64,000 nt of DNA from Sva-07 sp963715285 (GCA_963715285.1 CAVQRU010000015.1:24730-88729), one strand, 5' to 3'. Positions 26,299 through 36,596 are shown, counted from the first letter of the stretch. A program made the numbers and translations. The notes: generated by a model not told the origin, from the letters alone.

Positions 26299-27332
26299 AT
26301 GGCGACTGATGCAGGCTCGTACCGCTTGCCACGTGATCCGCTGCTCGCCGATGTCGCGGTCGCGATGCGCAACGACCGCAGCTGGGGCCAGGTGATCGAT
26401 CCCGAGTGGAACCTGGTGTATGTCACCGACGATGTCCGCCGGACCTTCGGGGGCGGCCAACTCGCCGAATTCGCGATCGGAGCGCACGTGTTCGGGCCCG
26501 AGAACGCGGCCGTGGCCCAGAGCTGGCGATACGGCGCAAACTCACCAGGACTGCTGCGTGCCCAATTCGCTGTGCTGGCGGGATACGCGCTCGCCGATAC
26601 CCTCGGCGGGCGCGACGAACTCCGCGAGCGGGTCGACCCGCTCTCTCACGACATGGTCGACGATCTCGAGCCCTGCTTCGCGGCGTCCATCGCCGGCGAG
26701 GTCGGCGGCACGGGACTCACGGAAGCGGTGCCGATCAGCACCGTCGTCGTGCGGATCAGAGACACCACCGGACGCCTCGCCGGGACCGCCACCCTTGCGA
26801 AGCCGGCCACCGGCATGGACACCATCTCGGCGCTGATCTCCAACGCAGATCTCGACCACCTCGCGCGGATGCAGCTCGTGGCCAAGGCGGCGACGGCATC
26901 GTCGCGTTCTTCCTCGCAGAGACCATGGGGTCGGAATCAGCCGCCGCTCGGGCATGCATCACTGCGATGCGAAACCTCCGAGTCGCCATCGGCGACATCG
27001 CCGTCGCCAGCGTCCTCGACCCAGACGACCTGACGCTGCGCTTCGGGCTCCATTGGGGCTCGACGCTGTACGTCGGCAGCATCACCACATCCGGGCGCTC
27101 CGAGGTCACCGCCCTCGGTGACGAAGTGAACGAGTCTGCCCGGATCGAGGCATGCGCAACCGGGGGACGAACACTCGCATCCAAGAGCCTCCTCGAGCGC
27201 CTCGATCACGGCGACGCTGCTGCGCTCGGCCTCGAGCCCGACCGGATCGGATATTCCATCCTCGGGCAACTGCCCACCGCGAGCGCGAAAGCCCGCCGAG
27301 ATGCCCCCGCGATTGCAGTGTGCGAGCTCTGA
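26299..27332 (+). pseudogene. Class III adenylate/guanylate cyclase with internal out-of-frame deletion
   Basis: The first part (about 200 codons, MATDAGSYRLPRD...) matches the regulatory half of actinobacterial cyclases of this type and ends near HLARMQLVAKA. Directly after it, in another reading frame, comes the second half of a class III cyclase domain: GGDGIVAFFLAETMGSESAA, then FGLHWGSTLYVG and GDEVNESARIEACA. The first metal aspartate segment (normally VLFADLEGS) and about 60 residues after it are absent. The junction is near 26,890-26,900. A catalytic product cannot be made without the missing segment, so I call it a deletion-type pseudogene. Confidence 0.8.
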
Positions 27333-27595
27333 GGCTGGGTCGGGCCGGCGACGATGGAAGGTTGGGTGCTGTTCTGCATGCGCGTTCCGACTCGTTCAGA
27401 CCGCACACTCACGCAAATGACAACGGAGTCGGCGGAACGTGATTTCGTTCGGGGTTGATTCGTGTCGACACCGCACAGTGCGCCGGTTCTCGCGCAGTTC
27501 GCGCAGTGATCCGGCCCGCGGCCATCGGTCGGCGACGACGGCGGGTTCAGCCGATCCATTCGTGGCTTCGCCATGTGTGGCTGCTCATGCCGCCT

Positions 27596-28006
27596 TCAGT
27601 CGCGACGGGCCGGCCTTCCTACATAGGAGACCGTGAGGAACTTCCACACTCCGTCTTGTTTGATGAGGGTGAAGTAATCGATGTTGTGGCGTTCAGGTCG
27701 ACCATCGATGTGTAACGCGGCGTCGGCTCTGACGAAGGCAAGATGCCCGCCGTCGACATGAACGGTCCAGTCATCGACCGGCTCGGCGTAGAGGATCGGC
27801 TCGACCTCTGATCTCGCTTCAGCAATCCAATCTTCGGCGGTCATGGTTGACGTGGTCCACGCGCCATCGCGGAAGGACGCCCAGCCGATGTTGGCGTGGG
27901 CGGCCATCATCTCCTCGAACGTATCGAGGTCATAGGTGCCAGCCGCAGTGATCAGTCGTTCTACGAGAAGCCTGACAGTCTGCTCATCTGATGTCTGATC
28001 GGTCAT
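27596..28006 (-). CDS. NTF2-like (SnoaL/DUF4440) protein
   Basis: A 136-residue protein with the alpha-beta cone fold of the NTF2/SnoaL superfamily: a helical start (VRLLVERLITAAGTYDLDTFEEMM), a curved sheet with WTVHVDGGHLAFVRADAAL, and the final FTLIKQDGVWKFLTVSYVG. Such proteins can be ketosteroid-isomerase-like enzymes or ligand-binding proteins. No signal peptide is seen. Several other members of this superfamily lie in the window. Confidence 0.8.
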   Translation of the reverse strand: MTDQTSDEQTVRLLVERLITAAGTYDLDTFEEMMAAHANIGWASFRDGAWTTSTMTAEDWIAEARSEVEPILYAEPVDDWTVHVDGGHLAFVRADAALHIDGRPERHNIDYFTLIKQDGVWKFLTVSYVGRPARRD

Positions 28007-28314
28007 GAGGCCCTCCCGAGAAGTAGCTGAGGCTCCCTGCCCTCTCGGTGGGGCTCAGGCGGGCGCCAGACGCGTCCGGTCAACGATCCCCGACTGAGAG
28101 AGCGACACGATCGGAAATGTGTGAGAGTGCTGCGTCGGAGCACACGATACTCCCCCCCCACCAGAGGTGACTGCCGCATCGCGGCCCCATCGCGGCGTCA
28201 CGTCATCCCGTCGACCGACCCGGCGTTCCGGGCCAGTTGCCGACCGGCGAGAGGCGAGCTCTCGGTGGGACAGCATCCAGTGGGTTCGCGGGTCGGCGAG
28301 TGGATCGGGTCTGG
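28007..28314. other. 308-base stretch without a recognised gene
   Basis: Nothing recognisable as coding or structured was found. It separates the NTF2-like gene from the lipase-like gene on the same strand. Confidence 0.4.
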
Positions 28315-29562
28315 TCACCACCAATCGGTGATCGCCTGGTAGACGTCGGGGTGGTGGGCCAGCGCGTTGTGAGTGATTCCTGGGAACGTTCGCGTCGTCG
28401 CCCGCGGGAAGAGCTCACCGTCGGGGGATCGACCCGATGCACTCGTGGAGGTGACGAGGACGTCACCGAGCAGCTCGGCCAGCGGGTGCTCGGGGTCAGC
28501 GGTGACGGTGCCGGCGATCACGAGATGATCGGCTCGACGGAGCCGTTCCGGCCGATGACGGAAGACGCGTCGACGAGCGCTGGGATCCTGCTCGAGCCAA
28601 TCTTCGTCGACGATGGCGCCGAAGCGGAGGTCCTTGATGCCCGCGCTGCGTTGGTCGAGCCCGAGCCCGACGAGTCGTGTCGTGGGGATGGGCAGCGCCC
28701 ACAAGGCTGCGCTGGCGGAGTTGACGACGGCCTCGAGACCGGCGCCAGTGTTCGGCACCCCGATCAAGACGACCCGACGCACTTTGCTGGTCCACCGCCG
28801 CCCGATCGGCAGCCACCGACCGAGCGGCCGCTGACGGCGTGCGTAGTGACAGGCGGATCGCACGACGAGCCCACCCATGCTGTGGCCGATCAGGTTGACC
28901 TCACGCACTCGCACGGGCCACGACGACACGAGGTGGTTGAGGAGATGGGCAAGCTCGCGGCCGTTGGCGGAAATGTGGCGGCCGGTGTTGTAGCGAACCG
29001 AGAGCACGGTCATGTCGTGGTCGTCCGCGAGGAGCGTGCCATAGGTGGTCGACGGGTCGTTTGCGTAGCGCCAGATCGACTCGGTCGACATCAGCCCGTG
29101 AACGAGCACGCAGATACGGGGGCCGACGTCGACCGTGGACAGCGAGTCGAGCAGCGCGTGAGGGTCGAGTGGCAGCACGGTGTCGCTTGCACGGATCGTC
29201 ATCGGTGTGGACCAACGAGAGTCGCGGTCCTCGAGTGTGTCGCCGAACAGCCCGTTGACAACCGCCACCAGACTCTCACTCCGCCCCGGAAACGCAGTCA
29301 GCACCCTGAACAACGCTCCGGCAGTGGACGACTCATCGGGCCGATCAGCGAACGAGTCGACAGAGACCACGATCGGAGACGGTAGCGGCGCATTCCCAGC
29401 GCAAACCGGTCGACGACGCGAGTCACGCTCCCCGCGTTCGGTGACGCTCGCGTCCGTGCTCGTCGACAGCTTCCAACATCCTCTTCGGCCAGGCGACGAG
29501 GTCCGCCCTCGGTACGAGCTCGTCGAGTCCCGAGCCTCCTCGTCGAAACCGGATCGAGGCAT
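28315..29562 (-). CDS. Lipase/esterase-like alpha/beta hydrolase
   Basis: The C-terminal two thirds form an alpha/beta hydrolase of the triacylglycerol lipase/PGAP1-like type: oxyanion region CVLVHGLMSTESIW, nucleophile elbow IGHSMGGLVVRSA, VPNTGAGLEAVVNSA and a late histidine in THNALAHHPDVY. About 150 residues precede the hydrolase part and have a basic start, without a clear signal peptide. The start is uncertain: the frame is open to 29,625 and several ATG/GTG codons are possible; MPRSGFDEEARD is used here. The substrate is unknown. Confidence 0.78.
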   Translation of the reverse strand: MPRSGFDEEARDSTSSYRGRTSSPGRRGCWKLSTSTDASVTERGERDSRRRPVCAGNAPLPSPIVVSVDSFADRPDESSTAGALFRVLTAFPGRSESLVAVVNGLFGDTLEDRDSRWSTPMTIRASDTVLPLDPHALLDSLSTVDVGPRICVLVHGLMSTESIWRYANDPSTTYGTLLADDHDMTVLSVRYNTGRHISANGRELAHLLNHLVSSWPVRVREVNLIGHSMGGLVVRSACHYARRQRPLGRWLPIGRRWTSKVRRVVLIGVPNTGAGLEAVVNSASAALWALPIPTTRLVGLGLDQRSAGIKDLRFGAIVDEDWLEQDPSARRRVFRHRPERLRRADHLVIAGTVTADPEHPLAELLGDVLVTSTSASGRSPDGELFPRATTRTFPGITHNALAHHPDVYQAITDWW

Positions 29563-29794
29563 CGTGACGGTCCGCTCCTCACGGGTTCGGACCGACGACG
29601 AAGTGTTCATGAGCCACCTCGACACGATTCTCGTGCATCGCGGAGTTCCACTCGACTGAATGCCGCCGGCGCGTCAGCGCACCATCCCGGCGCTTGGTGG
29701 CAGTCGAGGAAGGCGTCTGAATCTGCCGGGGACCTAGGACTCTGGCCGTGCCGGCCACCCCGGCGCAGACTGGCTCCACCTGAAGGAGTCTGAC

Positions 29795-30361
29795 ATGTCT
29801 TCTCCTGCGACGGATCGCCCTGCCGGGTCACAGGCTCCGGACCGCGTGGAAGCTTCGGAGTCGAGGGATTGGCACTTCCGGCCCTCTTGGGTCGTTGGCG
29901 GCGTTGTGATCATCATGCTCCTCGGCGTGGGCCTCGGCTTCGGCCTCGGCTGGTTGACGCAAGAAGACGCCGATTCGGAATCGTCGTACGTCGCGGGCAA
30001 CACGGTGGTCTCGGGGAACGACTTGACCGAGCGTCAGCTCGAGATGGTCGACGTTGCCGGGCGGTACGTGAACGCTTGGATCGAGAAGAGCGGCGATGCC
30101 GTGGCCTCATTCATGGTTCCCGGTGGATCCGTTGACTTTCCGACGCTGGACAATCGGACCGTTCGTGCTGATGACGGCACGTTGCAGGGCTGGGTGGAGA
30201 ACACCGGTCAGATCCCGAACGAGTTGAATGATCCGATCATCGTCGAGGACAACCGAGTCGTTCTCATCGGTCAGGCTGCGAACCTGGATTGGATGATGAG
30301 CATCGAGTTCACGACATCCGGTGACGTGATGATTGTCAGCGACACGCACTGGGTCTGGTAG
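29795..30361 (+). CDS. Membrane-anchored NTF2-like protein
   Basis: 188 residues: a charged cytoplasmic lead, one membrane helix (about residues 33-52, VVGGVVIIMLLGVGLGFGLG), then an outside domain of about 120 residues. That domain (VDVAGRYVNAWIEKSGDAVASFM, ... DWMMSIEFTTSGDVMIVSDTHW) has the helix-then-sheet pattern of NTF2/SnoaL folds. A purine-rich stretch (CTGAAGGAG) sits just before the ATG and supports the start. Function unknown. Confidence 0.72.
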   Translation: MSSPATDRPAGSQAPDRVEASESRDWHFRPSWVVGGVVIIMLLGVGLGFGLGWLTQEDADSESSYVAGNTVVSGNDLTERQLEMVDVAGRYVNAWIEKSGDAVASFMVPGGSVDFPTLDNRTVRADDGTLQGWVENTGQIPNELNDPIIVEDNRVVLIGQAANLDWMMSIEFTTSGDVMIVSDTHWVW

Positions 30362-30519
30362 GTCGAAGGCGGACACCACGACGCGTTCAACGAAGCGTCG
30401 ACGAGGCTCACGCCTCCTGCCTTCATCTCACGCGAGCCTTGTCGTGCCGTGACGTTTGCCTCTGGCGGTCCGGGCACGAAACGACGACGGTACGCGCGAA
30501 GGCCGGACACGAAAGGGCG

Positions 30520-31722
30520 GTGACAACCGTGATCTCGCATCCCACCTCCTCGCCCGCAGGTCGCATCGCAGTCCGAGCGGCATGGCTGTACGACGGCACG
30601 ACACCCACCCTGAGACCTCGTCCGATGGTGCTGCTCGACGGTGAGCGCATCGTCGCCGTTGCCGAGGGCGTCGATCCTCCGGACGATGTCGACGTCATCG
30701 ACCTGGACGGAGCCACGCTGCTGCCCGGTCTCGTCGACACACACGTCCACCTCGTCTTCGACGCCTCCGCCGATCCCGTCGGCGCCCTCGAGGCACGGGA
30801 CGACGATGCGACCCACGATGCCATCGTGTCGGCGGCGCGGACCGCGGCGCTGGGGGGCGTCACGACCGTGCGCGACCTCGGTGACCGGGCGTTCCTGACG
30901 CTTGCGATGCGAGGCACGCCGGGGCTGCCGACGATGGTGTGTTCAGGCCCGCCGCTCACCACGCCGGGCGGGCACTGCCACTACCTGGGTGGAGCGACCG
31001 AACGAGGCACCGACGCCGTCCGCCACGCCGTGCGCACCCATGCAGAGCGCGGCGTCGACGTGATCAAGGTCATGGCGAGCGGTGGACTGCTGACCCCTGG
31101 CACTCGGGAGACAGAACGCCAGTTCACACCCGATGAGCTGTGGGCGATCGTCGACGAGGCCCACCACCTCGGCCTGCCCGTCACCGCCCACGCTCACGGC
31201 ACACCGGCCATCATCGACGCACTCGCCGCGCACGTCGACGGCCTCGAGCACGCCACGTTCTGGACCGACACGGGCATCGAGAGCCCCGAGGACGTCATCG
31301 CCGAGATCGGGGCGCGACATCTCCCGATCGGCGCCACCGCAGGCCTCGCCCCCGCCCCCGACGCGCCCCTCGACGAGGCCACGTCCAGCCGCCTGCCGTT
31401 GATCATCGCGAACGTGTTCCGCCTCCGCGATGCCGGCGCCACGATCGTTCCGGGCACCGATGCTGGCATCCACCCGGCGAAGCCACACGACGTGGTGCGC
31501 TACGCCGTGGAGCAGGAGGTGCTGCTCGGCATGGGCGCCGAGGAGGCGCTGCGCGGCGCGACCTCGACGGGCGCCGTGGTGTGCGGGCTCGGCGACCGAA
31601 AGGGCCGGATCGCCGAGGGATACGACGCCGACGTGCTGGCGATCGACGGCGACCCCCTGACCGACCCGAGCGCGCTGCACGCCATCCGTGCTGTCTTCCT
31701 CCGCGGAGAACGCCTGCGCTGA
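30520..31722 (+). CDS. Amidohydrolase family protein (imidazolonepropionase/Xaa-Pro type)
   Basis: A 400-residue metal-dependent hydrolase. Metal ligands are visible: HVH in LLPGLVDTHVHLVFDA, a possible carboxylated lysine in VDVIKVMASGG, HAHG in VTAHAHGTPA, a further His in LEHATFW and the aspartate of VPGTDAGIHPAK. The C-terminal composite domain ends GYDADVLAIDGDPLTD, typical for prolidase-like and imidazolonepropionase-like members. The GTG start is preceded by GAAAGG, a good ribosome-binding site. Substrate not predictable. Confidence 0.87.
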   Translation: MTTVISHPTSSPAGRIAVRAAWLYDGTTPTLRPRPMVLLDGERIVAVAEGVDPPDDVDVIDLDGATLLPGLVDTHVHLVFDASADPVGALEARDDDATHDAIVSAARTAALGGVTTVRDLGDRAFLTLAMRGTPGLPTMVCSGPPLTTPGGHCHYLGGATERGTDAVRHAVRTHAERGVDVIKVMASGGLLTPGTRETERQFTPDELWAIVDEAHHLGLPVTAHAHGTPAIIDALAAHVDGLEHATFWTDTGIESPEDVIAEIGARHLPIGATAGLAPAPDAPLDEATSSRLPLIIANVFRLRDAGATIVPGTDAGIHPAKPHDVVRYAVEQEVLLGMGAEEALRGATSTGAVVCGLGDRKGRIAEGYDADVLAIDGDPLTDPSALHAIRAVFLRGERLR

Positions 31723-31858
31723 ACCCAACCGTCGCCTTGATACCGGTCCTTGCGTGTGGGCTCACGGGGTGCGTTCCCGACAAGCGGCCAACCCGCGACG
31801 CGTCGCCACCGCTGCCAGCCACGACGCGAATTGGCGTCCCGGCGAGTCGCGTTGTGCG

Positions 31859-32917
31859 TCAGCCTTCCGCAGAGAACCAGGTTCCGATCGCGGAACCCTC
31901 GGCGATCCGTGCGAGGTCCTCCGGGTCACTCGTCCCGGCGACGAACGCGTCGAGGAACTCGACAACGATCGAGTAAACGGTTGGCCCGAGCGTTGACGAG
32001 CCGTCGCCGAACACCGGCTCGAAGTGGTCGGCACCGTCGATCTCGAACAGGAAGGCCGGCGGGGATGCCTCGGCCAACACAGCTTCTGCGCCGCGGACGG
32101 GCGCCAGCCGATCGGCGGTGCCATGGACGAGCAACAGCGGTGCCCCGGCAAACTCGAACTCACCGTCGCCGAAGCCGCGTTGGGGCACCACACCGAACGC
32201 CACAGCCGCGTCGAGTCGATCATCTCGGCAGCACTCGTGAAAGACGCCGGCGAGCGCTGCACTGGCGCCGATGCTGTGTCCTGCGACCGCAATACGATCC
32301 TGATCGATCAGTCCGGCCAGATCGTCGGCCACTCCGTCGCTCGGATCCAACAGCGCGTCCAACACCGCGGTGACATCGCCAGGCTGTTCTCGATAGGCGC
32401 TGAGTCGTGCTCGTCGTCCTGACACGTCGGGCGAGTTCGGTGCAGCAACCACGTAGCCGGCCTCGACGAGCGCCGACAGGATCGGCCCGCGGGGGGTCTG
32501 CATCCCGCCGAGGCCCTTCACCCAGATCACCAGCGGGCGGGGATCGACGTCAGCGGGTTCCGCATCCTCACCACCGCCGTCGGCGCCTTCGTACACGACC
32601 ACCGTGGGAATCGCCCGAACCGTCAGATCCTCGAGCACCACGTTCCCATCGAGATCGCGGACTTCGACGGCGGGACGCGTTGGGTCGACCACGGTCACGA
32701 ATCGCCACGCAGAATCAGTGCCCGACGCTGCGATCGTCGGTGCTCTCGATGTAGGTGGTGTCGCAGGCGATGTCGACGCAGTGACCGCCGTCGTCCCCGG
32801 CGTGCCCGTCACCACCACCGGAGCGCCGAGTGAGTCATCGCCTCCACCACACGCCGCAACCACCGCGGACCCGACGACCATCACCACCGCGGTGCGCAGC
32901 CAGCCCATGCGATCCAT
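31859..32917 (-). CDS. Secreted lipoprotein, alpha/beta hydrolase (PAF-acetylhydrolase/dienelactone hydrolase-like)
   Basis: 352 residues with a lipoprotein signal (LRTAVVMVVGSAVVAACGG, lipobox VAAC) and a Thr/Pro linker. The hydrolase domain has WVKGLGGMQTPRGP at the oxyanion position, the nucleophile elbow IAVAGHSIGASAAL, LLLVHGTADRLAP with the acid, and the late histidine in IDGADHFEPVFG. It is predicted to be attached to the outer membrane leaflet and to cleave an ester of unknown nature. Confidence 0.85.
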   Translation of the reverse strand: MDRMGWLRTAVVMVVGSAVVAACGGGDDSLGAPVVVTGTPGTTAVTASTSPATPPTSRAPTIAASGTDSAWRFVTVVDPTRPAVEVRDLDGNVVLEDLTVRAIPTVVVYEGADGGGEDAEPADVDPRPLVIWVKGLGGMQTPRGPILSALVEAGYVVAAPNSPDVSGRRARLSAYREQPGDVTAVLDALLDPSDGVADDLAGLIDQDRIAVAGHSIGASAALAGVFHECCRDDRLDAAVAFGVVPQRGFGDGEFEFAGAPLLLVHGTADRLAPVRGAEAVLAEASPPAFLFEIDGADHFEPVFGDGSSTLGPTVYSIVVEFLDAFVAGTSDPEDLARIAEGSAIGTWFSAEG

Positions 32918-33056
32918 CGCAGCAGAACCTACCGCGACACCTCTGCCGAGAATCTCCGACCTCGGGCCCCCAACGCGCCGCCACCAAGACAGAACTCACC
33001 TACCTCCCACGGCACGCGGCTACGGGGCAGACCGCTCGTGCCGGGGTGGCCTGACG

Positions 33057-33647
33057 TCAGTCGATCCAGTAGCGACGCTTCTGTGGCCCTGCGTCGAGAT
33101 CGTCGACGATGTTCTCCAGAACGCCACCGCAGCGTTCGATGGTCCGCGCAGACGCTTCGTTGTCCACGTCACAGACGACGAGCACCCGGCGGATGTCGAA
33201 GGACCGGGCGATCACGAGGCTCTGGCGGAGGATCTCGGTCGCGTGGCCCCGACGTCGATGCTCCGGCAGGACGCCATAACCGATGTGGCCGCCGATAGCG
33301 AGCAAGCGGTCGTTGAGTCGATGACGTATCCACGTTCTCCCGACGACCACATCGTCGACCTCGGCCAGCAAGAACGTCGACGGGACCCAGTCCGCTGAGA
33401 CGCCGTGAGCTCGGCGTTGCTCGTCGAGCATCGTGACGTAGTCCTCGAACGGCATCCCGTGGCGATAGCCGCCGGCGAACTCGAACCCGTCGGCGAGCAT
33501 GACGACATGGGCTCGAAGGACCGTGTCCTCGTCGGCGAGGCGCACCGGCCGAAGCGTGAGTATCGGGCTCTCCGTCGCGGGCTGCGCGGGCGACACGTCC
33601 ACCGACGTTAGCCACCGGGTCCACCGCGCTCGTTCGCCGGTTACCAC
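33057..33647 (-). CDS. GNAT acetyltransferase
   Basis: A 196-residue GNAT protein. The acetyl-CoA pyrophosphate loop is in VLPEHRRRGHATEIL (R/Q-x2-G-x-G/A type), preceded by GGHIGYGVLP. The C-terminal part has the DVDNEASARTIERCGG motif found in ribosomal-protein and antibiotic acetyltransferases. Start uncertain by a few codons. It is the first of three GNAT genes on the same strand. Confidence 0.85.
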   Translation of the reverse strand: MVTGERARWTRWLTSVDVSPAQPATESPILTLRPVRLADEDTVLRAHVVMLADGFEFAGGYRHGMPFEDYVTMLDEQRRAHGVSADWVPSTFLLAEVDDVVVGRTWIRHRLNDRLLAIGGHIGYGVLPEHRRRGHATEILRQSLVIARSFDIRRVLVVCDVDNEASARTIERCGGVLENIVDDLDAGPQKRRYWID

Positions 33648-33736
33648 GCACTTCCGAACGGGTCCGACGCGGGGTCGTGGACCGCCCGGAACGGGGTGTC
33701 AGGGACAGTCGCGCCGGTGGCGGGCAGGCGGTCGCG

Positions 33737-34513
33737 TCATCCGGAGGCAACGAAGCGGTGGTACTGCGTGACCGTCTCGAAGCCCATGCGGTGGTAGACG
33801 GGCTCACCCATGGGGCTGGCCTGCAGCACGCCGATCGAGCAGCCCAGGTCCCTTCCGGCGGCGAGCGCCGCCCGGGTGATCGAGGCGCCCAGTCCGCGCC
33901 GGCGGAACTGCTCGCGAACGCCGATGCCGTACACGCCGGCGACATCGGCGGTGCGTAGCAACTGCCCGCACGCGGCCACCTCACCGTCCACGTAGCCCAC
34001 GAACCAGGAGCACCGGTCGTCGTCGAGCATCGACGCCGGGGCGATCGTGCGCGCCCCCTCCAACGGCGCACCGAAGACGTCAGCGGTCACGAGGGCGACA
34101 TCTTCGAACGGCGCCGCGCTGGTCACTGGCAGAATCTCCACATCGCCGTTCGCCTCCGCCGGGAGTTCGGCGAGCGGCGCGAAGGCCATCCCGGGCATGG
34201 TCGTCGCCGTTGGGTCCAGACCGGCCGGCTCGGCCAGGTCAGCGACGGCGCGGGCGACGAAATCCGGGGCGGTCACCCAGAACGCAACATTTCGCTCCGA
34301 CAGCCAGCTCGTTGCCTGCGCCAGATCGTCGACAGACGGCTCCTCGAACACGAACGCCTGGTTGAACTGCGGAACCGGAACCGGCGCCCCCACCGACGAG
34401 CAGCGGATCGCGCCGAAAGCCCGCGATCCACCTCCTGCGACGTGCTCAGCCGTGAAGTCCAGCCACGCGGCCCAGTTCTCGTTGAGGTCGGCCAATACGT
34501 CCCGGCTCACCAC
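33737..34513 (-). CDS. GNAT acetyltransferase, two-domain
   Basis: 258 residues with an N-terminal GNAT-like half and a catalytic C-terminal GNAT domain: VYGIGVREQFRRRGLGASIT holds the acetyl-CoA loop, and the chain ends PVYHRMGFETVTQYHRF. The GTG start follows a GAAGGGGCGAG purine stretch. A near copy of its last 24 residues is found as a remnant at 36.8 kb, so a relative of this gene once stood there. Confidence 0.85.
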   Translation of the reverse strand: MVSRDVLADLNENWAAWLDFTAEHVAGGGSRAFGAIRCSSVGAPVPVPQFNQAFVFEEPSVDDLAQATSWLSERNVAFWVTAPDFVARAVADLAEPAGLDPTATTMPGMAFAPLAELPAEANGDVEILPVTSAAPFEDVALVTADVFGAPLEGARTIAPASMLDDDRCSWFVGYVDGEVAACGQLLRTADVAGVYGIGVREQFRRRGLGASITRAALAAGRDLGCSIGVLQASPMGEPVYHRMGFETVTQYHRFVASG

Positions 34514-34784
34514 CTCGCCCCTTCGTTGCTTGCTCGTTGACCTTAGGACGCTCGTCACTGCGCCCGGCGAATGTGGGAACTCCGCCCGCTGGCAGGCAGG
34601 TGCCGTTCCAGGACACCCGGTACCGTCCAAGCCGCGCGCTGACGTTCGCGTCGACCACGGCAAACCAGCCACCGCCGTGGTCGCGTTACGAGCCCCTCTC
34701 AGCAGAGTCGACGCTCATCGCTCGTCCGGCGGCGACGATCGCCGACCGATCACAGCCGCCTCGGCCGAATGCCAGAGTCGCAGC

Positions 34785-35240
34785 TCAGCTGGTTTCGCGT
34801 ACTCGTCGCCTCCAGAAGGTGCGTTCCTCGACATCGCTGGCACGCTTGAAGCCGCTCCGCTCGGCGACCTCGAGCGAGGCGGAGTTGTCCGGGTGGATGA
34901 GCAAGGTCGCAATCTCCCAGTCGGTGTTGGCTCGAAGATGCTCGAGCATGAGGTGGACTGCTCGGGTTGCGTAGCCGAGTCCACGGTGTTCCGGGAACAC
35001 GTGATACCCGATGTTGACCTCCTCGGGGGCGAGCCACCAGCGGTCGTTGTCCCGGTCGTGGTCTACCCAGCCGACGACCGAGCCGCCGACGACGATGACG
35101 TACTCCGGAGCGGGTACTTCGGATCCCTGGCCGATGAAGCGGCGGAATGCGTCGTCGCGGGCGGCGATGATGAGCGAAGCATCTTCAGGCGCCGATGGTC
35201 GCAGGGTCACGACGCCGTCATTGAGTATGTCGCCGGTCAC
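34785..35240 (-). CDS. GNAT acetyltransferase
   Basis: A 151-residue RimJ-type GNAT: VVTLRPSAPEDASLI at the start, acetyl-CoA loop in HVFPEHRGLGYATRAV, then IHPDNSASLEVAERSGFKR. The GTG start (MTGDILNDG) is the first in frame that gives family length. Third GNAT of the minus-strand trio; the 270-base gap to the previous one holds no recognised gene. Confidence 0.85.
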   Translation of the reverse strand: MTGDILNDGVVTLRPSAPEDASLIIAARDDAFRRFIGQGSEVPAPEYVIVVGGSVVGWVDHDRDNDRWWLAPEEVNIGYHVFPEHRGLGYATRAVHLMLEHLRANTDWEIATLLIHPDNSASLEVAERSGFKRASDVEERTFWRRRVRETS

Positions 35241-35414
35241 GGCGTCAGTCTTTCGTATCCGACGAGCGCTGGCGTGGTGAGAAGTTGCGGCGCTCCCGGC
35301 GGTCGGGAGGTGCCGCGATGGGCGGGGTCGGCGATGGGGACAGCGTGAGCGACATGCGTGTCCACGAGCCGGCGGCCGTGTGGGGTCGGCTCGGTCCGCT
35401 AGGAATGGGTGTTC

Positions 35415-36596
35415 ATGCGGCTGTTGGTTGCCATCACTTCGGGCTTCGGCCACATCCGACCGTCGGGTCCCATCGCTGCTGCGGCACGGCACCGAGGACA
35501 CGATGTCCGCTACGTCGTGAGCTCTCGCGATCGGCTGTTGTCAGGGAACTCGCGAGGTTCCGGCGCAATGTCCCCAGCGGAGTTCGCAACGGGGCTCGGC
35601 TTTCCGACCGACGTTGTCGAGCCGACCGACGTCGCATCGCTGGTCGACCGTCTACCGGTGCCGGAGTCCGACGGTGCCGTGATGTTCCGCCCGTTCTTCC
35701 TGCGAGCAGCTGCCGCTGTTCCGTTCATCCGCTCCCTGTGTGACGAATGGGAACCCGACGTGATCCTGCGCGACACCGCTGGGCTGGATGCCTGGGCGAT
35801 TGCCGAGCAGACCGACACTCCGCTTGCGACGTTCGACTTCGCCCCGGCACAGTCCGGAATGTTGAACGAGATCGCGGGAGGCGAATTCGCTTGGTTCCGC
35901 GAGGCGATGGGTCTGCCGCCGGAACCCAGCGGCGACCGGCAGGCGAGCGAGTTCACCATCGTCGGGGCAGCACCGAGCTGGTTCGACGGGCACAGCATGC
36001 CGGCGAACGCGCACTTCGTGCAGCCGATGGAGCCTGATCCCGCACCTGGCGAGTCCGTCGAGGGGTTGCTCGACGGCGACGACGAGCGCCCGTTGGTGTA
36101 CGTGACGTTCGGAACGGCGTTCAATACGCCAGAACTGTTTCAGTTGGTCTTCGACGCCGTCGCCGACCTCGATGTCCGAGCCATCGCCACGATCGGAATG
36201 AACAACGAGGCCGCCGACATGGCGATCCCGAAGAATGTTCGAACGGTTCCCTTTCTTTCCCAGGGTCTCATCCTCGAGCATGCCGACTTGGTCGTCGCTC
36301 ATGGCGGCTACGGCTCGCTCACGGGAGCGCTCAAGCGAGGACTTCCCGTATTGAGCTTGCCGCTCGCTCCGCCGGACAACCGGTTCAATGCAGCCCAGTT
36401 GGTGAAGCTCGGCGCAGGACTCGCTCTCGGCGAGGACGAGCGGACCCCCGAGGACATCCGACGATCCCTTCGCCGGCTGCTCGACCACCGGGAGTACCGA
36501 GACCGCGCCGGTGAGATCGCAGACGAGATCGCTGCGCTCCCACCCATCGATCACGCGGCCGAACTCATCGAACGTCTCGCACGGCCCGCCGACTGA
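35415..36596 (+). CDS. Glycosyltransferase, UGT/MGT (GT1) family
   Basis: A 393-residue GT-B glycosyltransferase similar to macrolide and sterol glycosyltransferases. It opens MRLLVAITSGFGHIRPSGP, where the histidine is the usual catalytic base position. The sugar-nucleotide domain has LVYVTFGTAFNTPE, VRTVPFLSQGLILEHADLVV and AHGGYGSLTGALKRGLPVL, the GT1 donor signature. Acceptor unknown. A GTG two codons earlier is an alternative start. Confidence 0.88.
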   Translation: MRLLVAITSGFGHIRPSGPIAAAARHRGHDVRYVVSSRDRLLSGNSRGSGAMSPAEFATGLGFPTDVVEPTDVASLVDRLPVPESDGAVMFRPFFLRAAAAVPFIRSLCDEWEPDVILRDTAGLDAWAIAEQTDTPLATFDFAPAQSGMLNEIAGGEFAWFREAMGLPPEPSGDRQASEFTIVGAAPSWFDGHSMPANAHFVQPMEPDPAPGESVEGLLDGDDERPLVYVTFGTAFNTPELFQLVFDAVADLDVRAIATIGMNNEAADMAIPKNVRTVPFLSQGLILEHADLVVAHGGYGSLTGALKRGLPVLSLPLAPPDNRFNAAQLVKLGAGLALGEDERTPEDIRRSLRRLLDHREYRDRAGEIADEIAALPPIDHAAELIERLARPAD

